Shown one piece after another: positions 19,735 to 27,130 of a stretch of 35,547 nucleotides of DNA; position 1 is the first letter of the stretch; the number at the start of each line of letters is the position of its first letter. A program made the translations under genes and the position numbers. Below the pieces are notes generated by a model, which searched no databases, had not been told where the DNA came from, and saw only the letters and a program-made list of their open reading frames with translations. The DNA is from Acidobacteriota bacterium. GTDB lineage: Bacteria > Acidobacteriota > Vicinamibacteria > Vicinamibacterales > UBA8438. Where the stretch lies: NCBI GenBank assembly GCA_026706755.1, contig JAPOYG010000145.1, positions 1-35,547 of the forward strand, read 5' to 3'.

Positions 19735-21072
19735 ATGAACATCACGAAGCTGTACGCGGGGCTGGCGACGGTCGCCGTCCTTGCCGGCCTGGCCGGTCCC
19801 GCCGCGGCGGCGGAGGCGGAGACGCCCACCTTCACGCGGGACGTCGCGCCCATCTTCCAGGCCAAGTGCGAGGCCTGCCACCGTGCCGACTCCATTGCGC
19901 CCATGTCGCTGGTGACGTACCAGGAGGCTCGTCCCTGGGCGCGGTCCATTCGGGAACGCGTCTCGACGCGGCAGATGCCGCCGTGGCACATCGACCGCAC
20001 CGTCGGCATCGCGGAGTTCAAGAACGACCGCTCGCTCACCGACGCGGAGATCGACACCGTCGTACGGTGGGTCGACGGGGGCGCGCCGCAGGGCGATCCG
20101 GCCGACCTGCCGCCTGCGCGCGAGTGGCCCGACGCGTCGAAGTGGTACTTCGCGGAGCGGTTCGGCGGCCCGCCCGACCTCATCGTCCGCTCGGCCCCGT
20201 TCACGATGCCCGCGGAGGCGAACGACGCGTGGTGGAAGCCGCAGAGCGAGACCGGCCTGACCGAGCCGCGCTGGGTGCGGGCCATCGAGTTGCGGCCGGC
20301 CACGGTCGCCGGCCGGCGCATCACCCACCACGCGATCGCGCGCCTCGAGCAGGAGGAGACCGACCCGCTGCTGCGCAACGCGAACGCGACCGACGACGAC
20401 GATCCGCTCAACAACTCCGGGCTCTTCATGGAGTGGGCGGTCGGTAAGCAGGGCGAGCTGATGCGCCCCGGCAGCGGCAAGCTCATGCTTCCCGGGTCGC
20501 GCATCATCTGGGACGTTCACTACTCGGCGGCCGGCGAGGAGATCACCGACCACGTCGAGCTGGGTATCTACTTCTACCCGCGCGACGAGGAGCCGGACCA
20601 CCGTCAGGTCCTGCACCTGATGGGCGCAACCGGCGGGGGAGCGCTCGACATCCCGCCGCACAGCGTCACGGTGACCGAGGGCTTCTTCCCGCTGCGCCGG
20701 GCCGCGCGCATCGAGAGCTACCAGCCGCACATGCACCTGCGAGGCAAGGCGATGTCGATGGAGGCGATTCTCCCCACCGGCCGCGTCCGGACCCTGAGCC
20801 ACGTCGGCGACTTCAACTTCAACTGGCACAACGCCTACGTCTACGCCGACGACGCCGCGCCGCTGCTGCCGCGCGGCACGGTGATCAAGGTCACCGCGTG
20901 GCACGACAACACGGCGGCCAACCGGGCCAATCCCGATCCGAACGTCTGGGTCGGGTACGGGGACCGGACCGTAGACGAGATGGCGCACGCCTGGGTCAAC
21001 GTCACCTACTTCACGGACGACGACTACGAGGCGGAGCTCGAGAAGCGCGCGGCGGGGACGGACGACAATTGA
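19735..21072 (+). CDS. Secreted cytochrome c fused to copper type II monooxygenase-like domain
   Basis: This 445-aa exported protein has a Sec signal peptide (MNITKLYAGL to AAAAEA). A monoheme cytochrome c-like domain follows, with CEACH at 45-49 and downstream MPPWHID as possible axial ligand region. The C-terminal part resembles copper type II ascorbate-dependent monooxygenases (PHM/DBM). All ligand types are visible: HH in RITHHAIARL (about 200), His in WDVHYS (about 261), HxH in QPHMHLRGKAM (about 332) and Met in DEMAHAWVNVTYF (about 416). The heme domain could feed electrons to the copper centre in place of ascorbate; that is inference. Substrate unknown. The ATG has an AAAAGGA-type site upstream and the gene follows the tRNAs. 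Its stop overlaps the next start (TTGA). Confidence 0.82.
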   Translation: MNITKLYAGLATVAVLAGLAGPAAAAEAETPTFTRDVAPIFQAKCEACHRADSIAPMSLVTYQEARPWARSIRERVSTRQMPPWHIDRTVGIAEFKNDRSLTDAEIDTVVRWVDGGAPQGDPADLPPAREWPDASKWYFAERFGGPPDLIVRSAPFTMPAEANDAWWKPQSETGLTEPRWVRAIELRPATVAGRRITHHAIARLEQEETDPLLRNANATDDDDPLNNSGLFMEWAVGKQGELMRPGSGKLMLPGSRIIWDVHYSAAGEEITDHVELGIYFYPRDEEPDHRQVLHLMGATGGGALDIPPHSVTVTEGFFPLRRAARIESYQPHMHLRGKAMSMEAILPTGRVRTLSHVGDFNFNWHNAYVYADDAAPLLPRGTVIKVTAWHDNTAANRANPDPNVWVGYGDRTVDEMAHAWVNVTYFTDDDYEAELEKRAAGTDDN

Positions 21073-21971
21073 CGGGACGCGCGCACGCGGTGCCGGCGTC
21101 TTCCCCTGCGTCGGGCGCCCTGCCGTTCGTTCTGCTGGCGGCCATGCTGCTGGCGGCGTCCGGTGCGGGGGCGCAGCCGCCACGGGCACCGTTGCCTCTC
21201 GAGCCGGAGGGCGATCGCGGAGAGGCGATCTACCCGGCCCTGGAAGGCTGGTACCGCAACGCCGACGGGAGCCACACCATCCTGCTCGGCTACTTCAACC
21301 GCAACGCGGTACCGGTCGACCTGCCGATCGGTCCGGACAACCGCATCGAGCCCGGCGGTCCGGACCTCGGACAGCCGACGCACTTCCTGCCGCGGCGCGC
21401 CTGGGGCGTGTTCGCGATCCGCGTGCCCGCCGACTTCGCCGAGCGTCGGCTGACCTGGACGCTGGTCGCGAACAACCAGCGCGCCGAGGTCACCTTCTGG
21501 CTGAATCCCCCGTACTTCGTCGATCCGTTCCTGAACCGGGCGAACGGCAACCGGCCGCCGCTCCTGCGCGTGGCCGACGGAGGGCCGGAGCTCCAGGGAC
21601 CGCCGCAGGGCGTGGCGGCGTCCCTCCGGGCGGTCGCCGGGACTCCCGTCCGACTGACCGCGTGGGCGAGGGACACGGAGCTGGAGAACCCGCCGCCGCC
21701 CCGCGCCCGCAGCCGCCCGCGGCCTCCGCTCACGGTCACCTGGCGCAAGCATCGCGGCCCGGGCGACGTCACCTTCGACGAGGCGGCGTACGAGTACGAG
21801 AGCCTCGCGGGCGGGGAGGCATCGACGATGGCGACCTTCGCGGAGCCGGGCGCCTACCGTCTCACCGTAACCGCGAACGACATCTCGGGGAACGGAGGGG
21901 GTGGCGACCAGTGCTGCTGGACGACCGCCCACGTCGACGTCGTCGTCGAGCCGGCCCCGCTGTCGCCGTGA
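21069..21971 (+). CDS. Secreted protein of unknown function with PKD-like C-terminus
   Basis: I do not know the function of this roughly 300-aa exported protein. The signal peptide runs through ALPFVLLAAMLLAASGAGA, then a mature region starts PPRAPLPLEPEG. A first domain has YPALEGWYRNADGSHTILLGYFNRN and WGVFAIRVPADF. The C-terminal beta-rich part (LTVTWRKHRGPGDVTF, ATFAEPGAYRLTVTANDI, TTAHVDVVV) looks like a PKD/Ig-like module. I chose TTG 21069, coupled to the previous stop (TTGA), because the GTG at 21090 would leave the signal peptide without a positive N-region. Coupling suggests it works with the copper/cytochrome protein. Confidence 0.7.
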   Translation: MTGRAHAVPASSPASGALPFVLLAAMLLAASGAGAQPPRAPLPLEPEGDRGEAIYPALEGWYRNADGSHTILLGYFNRNAVPVDLPIGPDNRIEPGGPDLGQPTHFLPRRAWGVFAIRVPADFAERRLTWTLVANNQRAEVTFWLNPPYFVDPFLNRANGNRPPLLRVADGGPELQGPPQGVAASLRAVAGTPVRLTAWARDTELENPPPPRARSRPRPPLTVTWRKHRGPGDVTFDEAAYEYESLAGGEASTMATFAEPGAYRLTVTANDISGNGGGGDQCCWTTAHVDVVVEPAPLSP

Positions 21972-22000
21972 TTTCGTGCTTGCCTCCGGAGGGGGCGAAG

Positions 22001-22015
22001 TGGCACGCTTGGGGC
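22001..22015 (+). promoter_or_regulatory. Candidate sigma-54 promoter before the NHL gene
   Basis: TGGCACGCTTGGGGC keeps the GG-N10-GC spacing and a perfect -24 TGGCACG, but the -12 element is GGGC instead of TTGC. The predicted start near 22027 would leave a short leader containing CAGGAGG and the ATG at 22043. Confidence 0.3.
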
Positions 22016-22042
22016 GCGATAGCGAAACGTCAGGAGGCATAC

Positions 22043-23263
22043 ATGATCCGGAAGTTCGGCTGTCTGATGGTGGTGGCGCTCCTCGCGGTCACCGTGGCGT
22101 GCGGTGGGGGCCCCATTCCCGGAGTGCAGGCGCAGGGCTCGGAGCTGCCCCCGACCACGGGCGAGGGCGCGCCGACGTTCGAGGTGGACCCGTTCTGGCC
22201 GAAGCCGCTGCCGAACAACTGGCTGCTCGGCTCGACGATCGGGGTCGCGGTTGACTCCGACGACCACGTCTGGATCGTGCACCGCGGCAACCTCGGCAAC
22301 AACGAGATTCCTGCCGCCCTCGATCCGCCGCTCGCGGCAGAGTGCTGCTTCCCGGCGCCGCCGATTCTGGAGTTCGATTCGGAAGGCAACCTGCTGCAGC
22401 ACTGGGGCGGCCCGGGCGAGGGCTACGACTGGCCCGAGTCGAACCACGGCATCTTCGTCGACCACATGAACAACGTCTGGATCGGCGGCAACGGCGGGGA
22501 CGACTCGCACGCGCTGAAGTTCAGCCACAACGGCGAGTTCCTGCTGCAGATCGGCGAGGACGGTCACCCGGAACCGGATAGCAGCTCCACCACGCGCTAC
22601 TCGCGGGTGGCCAAGGTGGCCTTCGACGCCTCGGCGAACGAGGCGTATCTCGCGGACGGCTACGGCAACCGGCGGGTGGCGGTGGTCGACGGGGACAGCG
22701 GCGAGCTGAAGCGCTTCTGGGGTGCCTACGGCAACACGCCGAGCGACGATCCCTTGCCGCCGTACGACCTCGACGGCGCTCCGGAGCATGGCGCGGTCAG
22801 CAGCGACAAGTCCGGCGATCCGCAGTTCCGGAATCCCGTGCATTGCGCCGATCCGACGAACGACGGCCTGGTCTACGCCTGCGACCGTCCGGGCAACCGC
22901 GTGCAGGTGTTCGAGAAGGACGGGACGTTCGTCGAGGAGATCTACCTGCAGACGAAGACCCTCGGGGCCGGGGCGGTCTGGGACATCGCGTTCTCGACCG
23001 ATCCGGATCAGACCTTCGCCTACGTGGCCGACGGCATGAACGAGAAGGTCCACGTGCTGCGCCGCAAGCCGCTCGAGTACATCTACAGCTTCGGGAGCGG
23101 CGGCCGCATGGCGGGCCAGTTCTACGGCAACCACAGCATCGCCGTCGACTCGCAGGGCAACGTCTACACGACGGAGACCTACGAGGGGAAGCGGGTGCAG
23201 AAGTTCCGCTACACCGGCATGGGGAATCCCATGGGGGATGTCGGCGTTCCGCATCCGCAATAG
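22043..23263 (+). CDS. NHL-repeat beta-propeller protein, peptidyl-amidoglycolate lyase-like
   Basis: The 406-aa exported protein begins MIRKFGCLMVVALLAVTVAC, a signal peptide that may be a lipoprotein signal (weak lipobox TVAC). The mature part consists of NHL-type propeller blades: GVAVDSDDHVWIVHRGN, HGIFVDHMNNVWIGG, KFSHNGEFLLQIG, YLADGYGNRRVAVVD, YACDRPGNRVQVFEKDG and NHSIAVDSQGNVYTTET. The order of HRG, HG-VD-NVW and DGYGNRR motifs resembles the lyase half (PAL) of peptide-amidating monooxygenase, but generic NHL proteins share much of this. ATG 22043 has a strong CAGGAGG at 5 nt. It lies 71 nt after the preceding gene and is followed by a strong hairpin. Confidence 0.8.
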   Translation: MIRKFGCLMVVALLAVTVACGGGPIPGVQAQGSELPPTTGEGAPTFEVDPFWPKPLPNNWLLGSTIGVAVDSDDHVWIVHRGNLGNNEIPAALDPPLAAECCFPAPPILEFDSEGNLLQHWGGPGEGYDWPESNHGIFVDHMNNVWIGGNGGDDSHALKFSHNGEFLLQIGEDGHPEPDSSSTTRYSRVAKVAFDASANEAYLADGYGNRRVAVVDGDSGELKRFWGAYGNTPSDDPLPPYDLDGAPEHGAVSSDKSGDPQFRNPVHCADPTNDGLVYACDRPGNRVQVFEKDGTFVEEIYLQTKTLGAGAVWDIAFSTDPDQTFAYVADGMNEKVHVLRRKPLEYIYSFGSGGRMAGQFYGNHSIAVDSQGNVYTTETYEGKRVQKFRYTGMGNPMGDVGVPHPQ

Positions 23264-23286
23264 GCTTCCGTCCGCGACCGGCAACG

Positions 23287-23323
23287 CACGAAGGCCGGGT
23301 GCCGATCGCACCCGGCCTTCGTG
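23287..23323 (+). terminator. 16-bp perfect hairpin after the NHL gene
   Basis: CACGAAGGCCGGGTGC (23287-23302) pairs perfectly with GCACCCGGCCTTCGTG (23308-23323) around the 5-nt loop CGATC, 24 nt after the NHL stop. There is no T-run after it, so it may act as a Rho-independent-like stem or an mRNA 3' stabiliser. Confidence 0.65.
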
Positions 23324-23331
23324 TGTACGAG

Positions 23332-23361
23332 TTGCCGGCCCCAGGCCTCCCGCCTTACGAT
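23332..23361 (+). promoter_or_regulatory. Candidate promoter for the cytochrome c'-like gene
   Basis: TTGCCG (23332-23337), an 18-nt spacer and TACGAT (23356-23361) lie just after the hairpin, about 100 nt before the next start codon. The -10 is identical to that before the pseudokinase gene. Confidence 0.45.
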
Positions 23362-23462
23362 TCGGGGAAGGGCGGATGCCCGGGGCGGCGCGGCCGGAGG
23401 TGAGCCTCCTGGTCGGTCCCACCGATACGAGGAAGCAACGGAAACGGGGGCGAGGACACGAC

Positions 23463-23936
23463 ATGCGAAAGACCAGTGGGCTGTTGTTGTCGGCGGTGCT
23501 GCTCATCGCCGGGTGCGCGGAAGAGCCGGCGGGGCCGCCGCTCGACCTGCGCCACAACACGCGGGACCTCATGGCCGGGATGATCGACGCGTCCGCCGAC
23601 GCGCTCTGGGATGCCGTCGGGACGGTCTGGGACGAGAACGGGGAGCAGTACTGGCAGCCGGAGACGGAAGAGGACTGGCTCGCTGTGACGGGCGCCGCGA
23701 TGACGCTGGTCGAGTCGGGCAACCTGCTCATGCTCGGCGACCGTCCGCGTGACGACACGCAATGGATGAGCTTCTCCCAGGACATGATCGACGCGGCGTC
23801 GGTGGCGCTCGAGGCGGCGCAGGCGCGCGACCCGGATGGCGTCTTCGACAGCGGCGAAGTGGTCTACAACTCCTGCAACACCTGCCACAGCGTCTACTGG
23901 GTGGGCGACGAGCAGCGCGGTCGCGCCATCCAGTGA
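23463..23936 (+). CDS. Cytochrome c'-like monoheme lipoprotein
   Basis: The 157-aa protein has a lipoprotein signal (LLLSAVLLIAGC, Cys about residue 19). The mature region is helical with a single heme site CNTCH close to the C-terminus (about 138-142), the layout of class II cytochromes (cytochrome c'). It reads DLRHNTRDLMAGMIDASADALWD near the start and ends soon after CHSVYWVGDEQR. It may shuttle electrons or bind small gases at the membrane surface; direct evidence for either is lacking. ATG 23463 follows GAGGA. Its own promoter and the hairpin upstream separate it from the NHL gene, but context suggests a shared redox locus. Confidence 0.78.
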   Translation: MRKTSGLLLSAVLLIAGCAEEPAGPPLDLRHNTRDLMAGMIDASADALWDAVGTVWDENGEQYWQPETEEDWLAVTGAAMTLVESGNLLMLGDRPRDDTQWMSFSQDMIDAASVALEAAQARDPDGVFDSGEVVYNSCNTCHSVYWVGDEQRGRAIQ

Positions 23937-23960
23937 CGGGCGCCCGGCGGCGGTCGGCAA

Positions 23961-24230
23961 GCTCCTAGGACGGTGGGGGCTGGGGCCGACCCGGAGCGTG
24001 CGACGGGTTGGCGGCGCTAGGAGCTTGCGCCGCAGAACGCCAACGGAGTGCGTGCCGCGGCGCAGGCTCCTAGGACGGTGGGGGCTGGGGCCGACCCGGA
24101 GCGTGCGACGGGTTGGCGGCGCTAGGAGCTTGCGCCGCAGAACGCCAACGGAGTGCGTGCCGCGGCGCAGGCTCCTAGGACGGTGGGGGCTGGGGCCGAC
24201 CCGGAGCGTGCGACGGGTTGGCGGCGCTAG
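23961..24230. repeat. 105-bp tandem repeat, 2.6 identical copies
   Basis: Copies start at 23961, 24066 and 24171 (GCTCCTAGGACGGTGGGGGC...). The first two are full and identical; the third is 60 nt and stops at 24230. Each full unit holds the inverted pairs GCTCCTAG/CTAGGAGC and GCGGCGC/GCGCCGC, so a stable stem-loop per unit is likely. The period is a multiple of 3, which keeps frames open on both strands and creates misleading ORFs. The last copy supplies the stop codon of the DUF6152 gene. Codon logic and position argue for an intergenic repeat rather than a gene. Confidence 0.95.
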
Positions 24231-24706
24231 CGTTGGGAGAGGGTCGCGATCTCGGGGCTCGATTCGCGTTCGCAGAGAGCCGCGCGCGTTGCCGGCTCCG
24301 CCGGACCCGAAGGACGCCGGGCGACGTTGAGGAGATAGAGCCGATAGGCGCCCGGGTCGCGCCCCGGGTGGCCGCACAAGATAACCGCGTCCCCACGCGC
24401 GAGCGCGTCCCCCCGCACCCCGGCCCGTGAGAGCCGGTCGGCGGCGCGCCACTCCACGGCCCACGTGCGGGTGAGCCCGCGGTCGTCGGGGACACGAACG
24501 TGCAGGACGGAGTGCGGGTTCCCGAAGAGGAACGCCTCCACCTCGCCGTCGAGGACGATGGTCTGCTCTTCGTCGTAAATCTCACCGATTGCGTGGTGTC
24601 CTGCGGCCGGGGCACCGGGCGCCAGCATCTCGGGAGCCGGGCGGCCGGGCATTCCGGTCGCCGGCAGCAGAGAGGCGGCGATCAGAACGGGCAGCGTGCT
24701 CTTCAT
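24227..24706 (-). CDS. DUF6152 family exported protein
   Basis: This 159-aa protein has a signal peptide (MKSTLPVLIAASLLPATG) and a DUF6152-type core: GHHAIGEIYDEEQTIVLDGEV (the family usually shows HHS-type residues then a hydrophobic turn), FLFGNPHSVLHVRV, TWAVEWRAADRL and AVILCGHPGRDP. DUF6152 proteins are small periplasmic beta-barrel-like proteins of unknown function, frequent in Acidobacteriota and proteobacteria. ATG 24706 has GGAGAA at about 7 nt. It is divergent from the response regulator and its promoter contains the CTTCAG direct repeats, so it is a predicted regulon member. The last stop lies inside the tandem repeat. Confidence 0.78.
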   Translation of the reverse strand: MKSTLPVLIAASLLPATGMPGRPAPEMLAPGAPAAGHHAIGEIYDEEQTIVLDGEVEAFLFGNPHSVLHVRVPDDRGLTRTWAVEWRAADRLSRAGVRGDALARGDAVILCGHPGRDPGAYRLYLLNVARRPSGPAEPATRAALCERESSPEIATLSQR

Positions 24707-24806
24707 GGGCCGTTCTCCACTTCTGCCGAGGGCGGGCTCTTCTCGCGACGGGGCGGTCGCCGGCGTGGCCGCCACGGGTCGGCCCGCAACCCGCCACCTG
24801 CAACCT

Positions 24807-24851
24807 ATCATAGTGCGCGGCGGCCTGTCCCTGTCTGAAGATCCCCTGAAG
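24807..24851 (-). promoter_or_regulatory. DUF6152 promoter with CTTCAG direct repeats (regulator box)
   Basis: On the minus strand CTTCAG occurs at 24851-24846 and 24840-24835 (11-bp period), followed after 22 nt by the -10 TATGAT (24812-24807). The same layout precedes the MbnH-like and BtuB-like genes. The 11-bp direct repeat is what OmpR-family regulators commonly bind; the regulator encoded alongside is the natural candidate. Confidence 0.65.
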
Positions 24852-24879
24852 ATCCTGTCGCTCGCGCCCCGAGGGCCGT

Positions 24880-24885
24880 TATGCT
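24880..24885 (+). promoter_or_regulatory. Candidate -10 for the response-regulator operon
   Basis: TATGCT on the plus strand lies 28 nt after the CTGAAG direct repeats (24835-24851), so the same box could also autoregulate the regulator operon. The predicted start is near 24892, giving a leader of about 40 nt to ATG 24933. Confidence 0.4.
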
Positions 24886-24932
24886 CGACGGAAATGCCAG
24901 CCGGCGAACACGGGTTCGAGGCGGCGGAGGGC

Positions 24933-25640
24933 ATGGAGGCCACATCCGCAACGCAGCGGTTGCGCGCGCTGGTCGTCGAGGACGAGCCGAAGGTGGCGGC
25001 GGCCCTGCGGGAGGGGCTCGAAGGTGAAGGGTACGAGGTAGCCGTAGAGGGGTCCGGCGAGGCCGCGTTCTTCCGCCTGACCACCGACAGCTTCGACGTC
25101 GTGCTCCTCGACCTGCGGCTCCCGGGTCGGGACGGTATCGAGATCCTCTCGGCCGCCCGGCGGCGGGGTGTCGCGACGCCGGTCGTCGTGTTGACGGCGC
25201 GCGACACGCTGGAGGACAGGGTGATCGGCCTCGACGCGGGGGCCGACGACTACGTCGTCAAGCCGTTCGCCTTCGCCGAGTTGCTGGCCCGCATCCGCGC
25301 GGTCGTGCGGCGCGGCCGAACGGCCGAGCCCGCGCGCCTCGTGATCGACACCCTGGTCGTCGACCGCGTCTCGCGCCAGGTGACGCGCGCGGGCGAGGCG
25401 GTGGAGTTGACGGTGAAGGAATTCGACCTGCTGCTTCATCTGGCGCGCCACGCCCGACAGGTAGTTTCCCGCGACACGCTGGTCCGCGATGTGTGGCGGG
25501 AAACCTCCCGCAGCACGACGCTGGACAACGTGATCGACGTCCACGTGTCGCGCCTGCGGCGGAAGGTGGACACACAGCGGCCGGTCAAGCTGATCCACAC
25601 CGTGCGCGGCGTCGGGTTCGTGCTGCGGGAGGCCCAGTGA
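24933..25640 (+). CDS. OmpR-family response regulator
   Basis: This 235-aa DNA-binding response regulator has a receiver domain with acidic pocket VVEDE (16-18), phospho-acceptor Asp60 in VVLLDLRLPG, Thr in VVVLTARD and Lys in VVKPF. The C-terminal winged helix carries ELTVKEFDLLLHLARH, VSRDTLVRDVW, VIDVHVSRLRRKVD and IHTVRGVGFVL. I use ATG 24933; an in-frame ATG at 24894 is possible but lies at the predicted transcription start. The stop overlaps the sensor kinase start as GTGA. Two CTGAAG half-sites at 11-bp spacing lie upstream, and similar boxes precede three other transcription units nearby, suggesting it controls them and itself. The inducing signal is not evident. Confidence 0.95.
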   Translation: MEATSATQRLRALVVEDEPKVAAALREGLEGEGYEVAVEGSGEAAFFRLTTDSFDVVLLDLRLPGRDGIEILSAARRRGVATPVVVLTARDTLEDRVIGLDAGADDYVVKPFAFAELLARIRAVVRRGRTAEPARLVIDTLVVDRVSRQVTRAGEAVELTVKEFDLLLHLARHARQVVSRDTLVRDVWRETSRSTTLDNVIDVHVSRLRRKVDTQRPVKLIHTVRGVGFVLREAQ

Positions 25641-27055
25641 GCGGCCGCTGGTTGCCGCGCACGCTTCGCGTCCGGCTCACCGCCTGGCACGTCGCCGTGA
25701 TGGTCGTCGTGCTCGCGATCTACGTGACCGCCGTCCTGCTGATCGTGGCGCGCAATGCCTCGCGCGCCCTCGACGCGCGCCTGCGCAGTGATTTTCGATG
25801 GGCCGCGGGGATGGCGCAGCGGGACTCCGACGGTGCCCTCTCGTGGTTCGAGGGCGACCCGTGGAGCGAGGACAGCCCGTGGCTGCAGGTGTGGACGAAC
25901 GACGGAAGACTGATCTACCGGACGGCGGTCGCCCGGCGCCTCCCGGTACCGGCGAGCGAGGCGTTGCTCGACCGCGCCGACGGACGCATCGTGTCGCTGC
26001 CCAGCGAGCCCGCGCCGTTCCGCGTGCTGGGGCGGCGCGTCACCCTCGGCGGAGAGCCGGTCATCGCGCAGGTGGGGCGGTCGGAGGCGCTCATGCGCCA
26101 GGAGATCGCCGAGCTGGCCTTCGTGCTCCTGCTGGGACTGCCGCTGAGCGTGGTGGCGGCCGGCCTCGGGGGCTACTACCTGGCCCGCCGGGCGCTGGCG
26201 CCCCTGGCGCGGATGACGGACCGGGCGCGTGCCATTACGGCGTCGCGTCTCGGCGAGCGCCTGCCCATCGACGACCCGCAGGACGAGCTCGGACGCCTGG
26301 CGGTCGTGTTCAACGAGACGCTGGGCCGCCTGGAGGCGTCGTTCACCGAGATGCGGCGGTTCACGGCCAATGTCTCGCACGAGTTGCGCACGCCCTTGAC
26401 CGCGATTCGCAGCGTCGGCGAGGTGGGCCTGCGCGAGCCTCGCGACGCAGCGTCGTACCGGGCGGTGATCGAGAGCATGCTCGAGGAGGCGGATCGGCTG
26501 AGCTGCCTGGTCGATCAGCTGCTGACGGTGTCCCGGGCCGACGGCGGCGAGGGCGCGCGCGCCGGCCGCATCGACCTCGCGGACCTCGCCGAGAACGTGG
26601 CCGCCCACCTGGGAGTGCTCGCCGAGGAAAAGAGCCAGTCGATGGTCGTCGTGCGAGACGCCGCACCTGTCTGCCGCGGCGATCAGGTCGTTCTGCGGCA
26701 GGCGCTGATCAACCTGGTGGACAACGCGATCAAGTACACGCCCGCGGGCGGCCGCATCGAGCTCAGGGTGGCCGCGACGGAGGGGGAGGCGCTCCTGGAG
26801 GTGAGCGACAACGGTCCGGGTGTGGCGGACCGGCACGCGCCGCGACTGTTCGACCGCCTGTACCGGGCCGGAGACGGCGACCGGACCGACGCCGGGACAC
26901 CGGTACCGGACACGGTCGGCGCCGGACTCGGCCTGGCGCTTGCCCGCTGGGCGGTCGAGGCCAATCATGGGCGCCTCAGCTACCAGCCCGCGGACGGCCC
27001 CGGGAGCATCTTCCGCATCGTCTTGCCGGAGCACGCACGTGACATTCACCCATGA
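25637..27055 (+). CDS. Sensor histidine kinase
   Basis: This 472-aa membrane sensor kinase is the partner of the regulator. TM1 is at about 19-38 (VAVMVVVLAIYVTAVLLIVA), a periplasmic sensor segment of about 115 residues follows, and TM2 is at 158-182. A HAMP domain starts at RRALAPLARMTDRARAI. The H-box is VSHELRTPLTAIRS with His248, the N-box LINLVDNAIKYTP, then G1 SDNGPGV, LFDRLYR and GAGLGLALARW. The overall build is like CusS/heavy-metal-type sensors, but no metal motif is evident in the sensor region. GTG 25637 overlaps the regulator stop (GTGA) with GGGAGG just upstream, so translation is coupled. Confidence 0.94.
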   Translation: MSGRWLPRTLRVRLTAWHVAVMVVVLAIYVTAVLLIVARNASRALDARLRSDFRWAAGMAQRDSDGALSWFEGDPWSEDSPWLQVWTNDGRLIYRTAVARRLPVPASEALLDRADGRIVSLPSEPAPFRVLGRRVTLGGEPVIAQVGRSEALMRQEIAELAFVLLLGLPLSVVAAGLGGYYLARRALAPLARMTDRARAITASRLGERLPIDDPQDELGRLAVVFNETLGRLEASFTEMRRFTANVSHELRTPLTAIRSVGEVGLREPRDAASYRAVIESMLEEADRLSCLVDQLLTVSRADGGEGARAGRIDLADLAENVAAHLGVLAEEKSQSMVVVRDAAPVCRGDQVVLRQALINLVDNAIKYTPAGGRIELRVAATEGEALLEVSDNGPGVADRHAPRLFDRLYRAGDGDRTDAGTPVPDTVGAGLGLALARWAVEANHGRLSYQPADGPGSIFRIVLPEHARDIHP

Positions 27056-27130
27056 GGCCGCCGCCGTGGTTCGAGAGTGGAGGAACAGGCGCGGGACCCT
27101 GAGCCCGCCCGTGAGCGGGGGCGGCCGGCA

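Noticed and set aside
23961-24230. CRISPR array
   Set aside because: The whole 105-bp unit is repeated without variable spacers and no cas genes are present.
23836-24330. Open frames running through the 105-bp repeats (also 23355-24464 on the minus strand) as a repeat-containing protein
   Set aside because: The frames stay open only because the period is divisible by 3; no start signal, and they overlap the cytochrome and DUF6152 genes.
24835-24851. Pho box (PhoB site) reading of the direct repeats
   Set aside because: Half-sites are CTGAAG/CTTCAG, not CTGTCAT, and the downstream genes are not phosphate genes.
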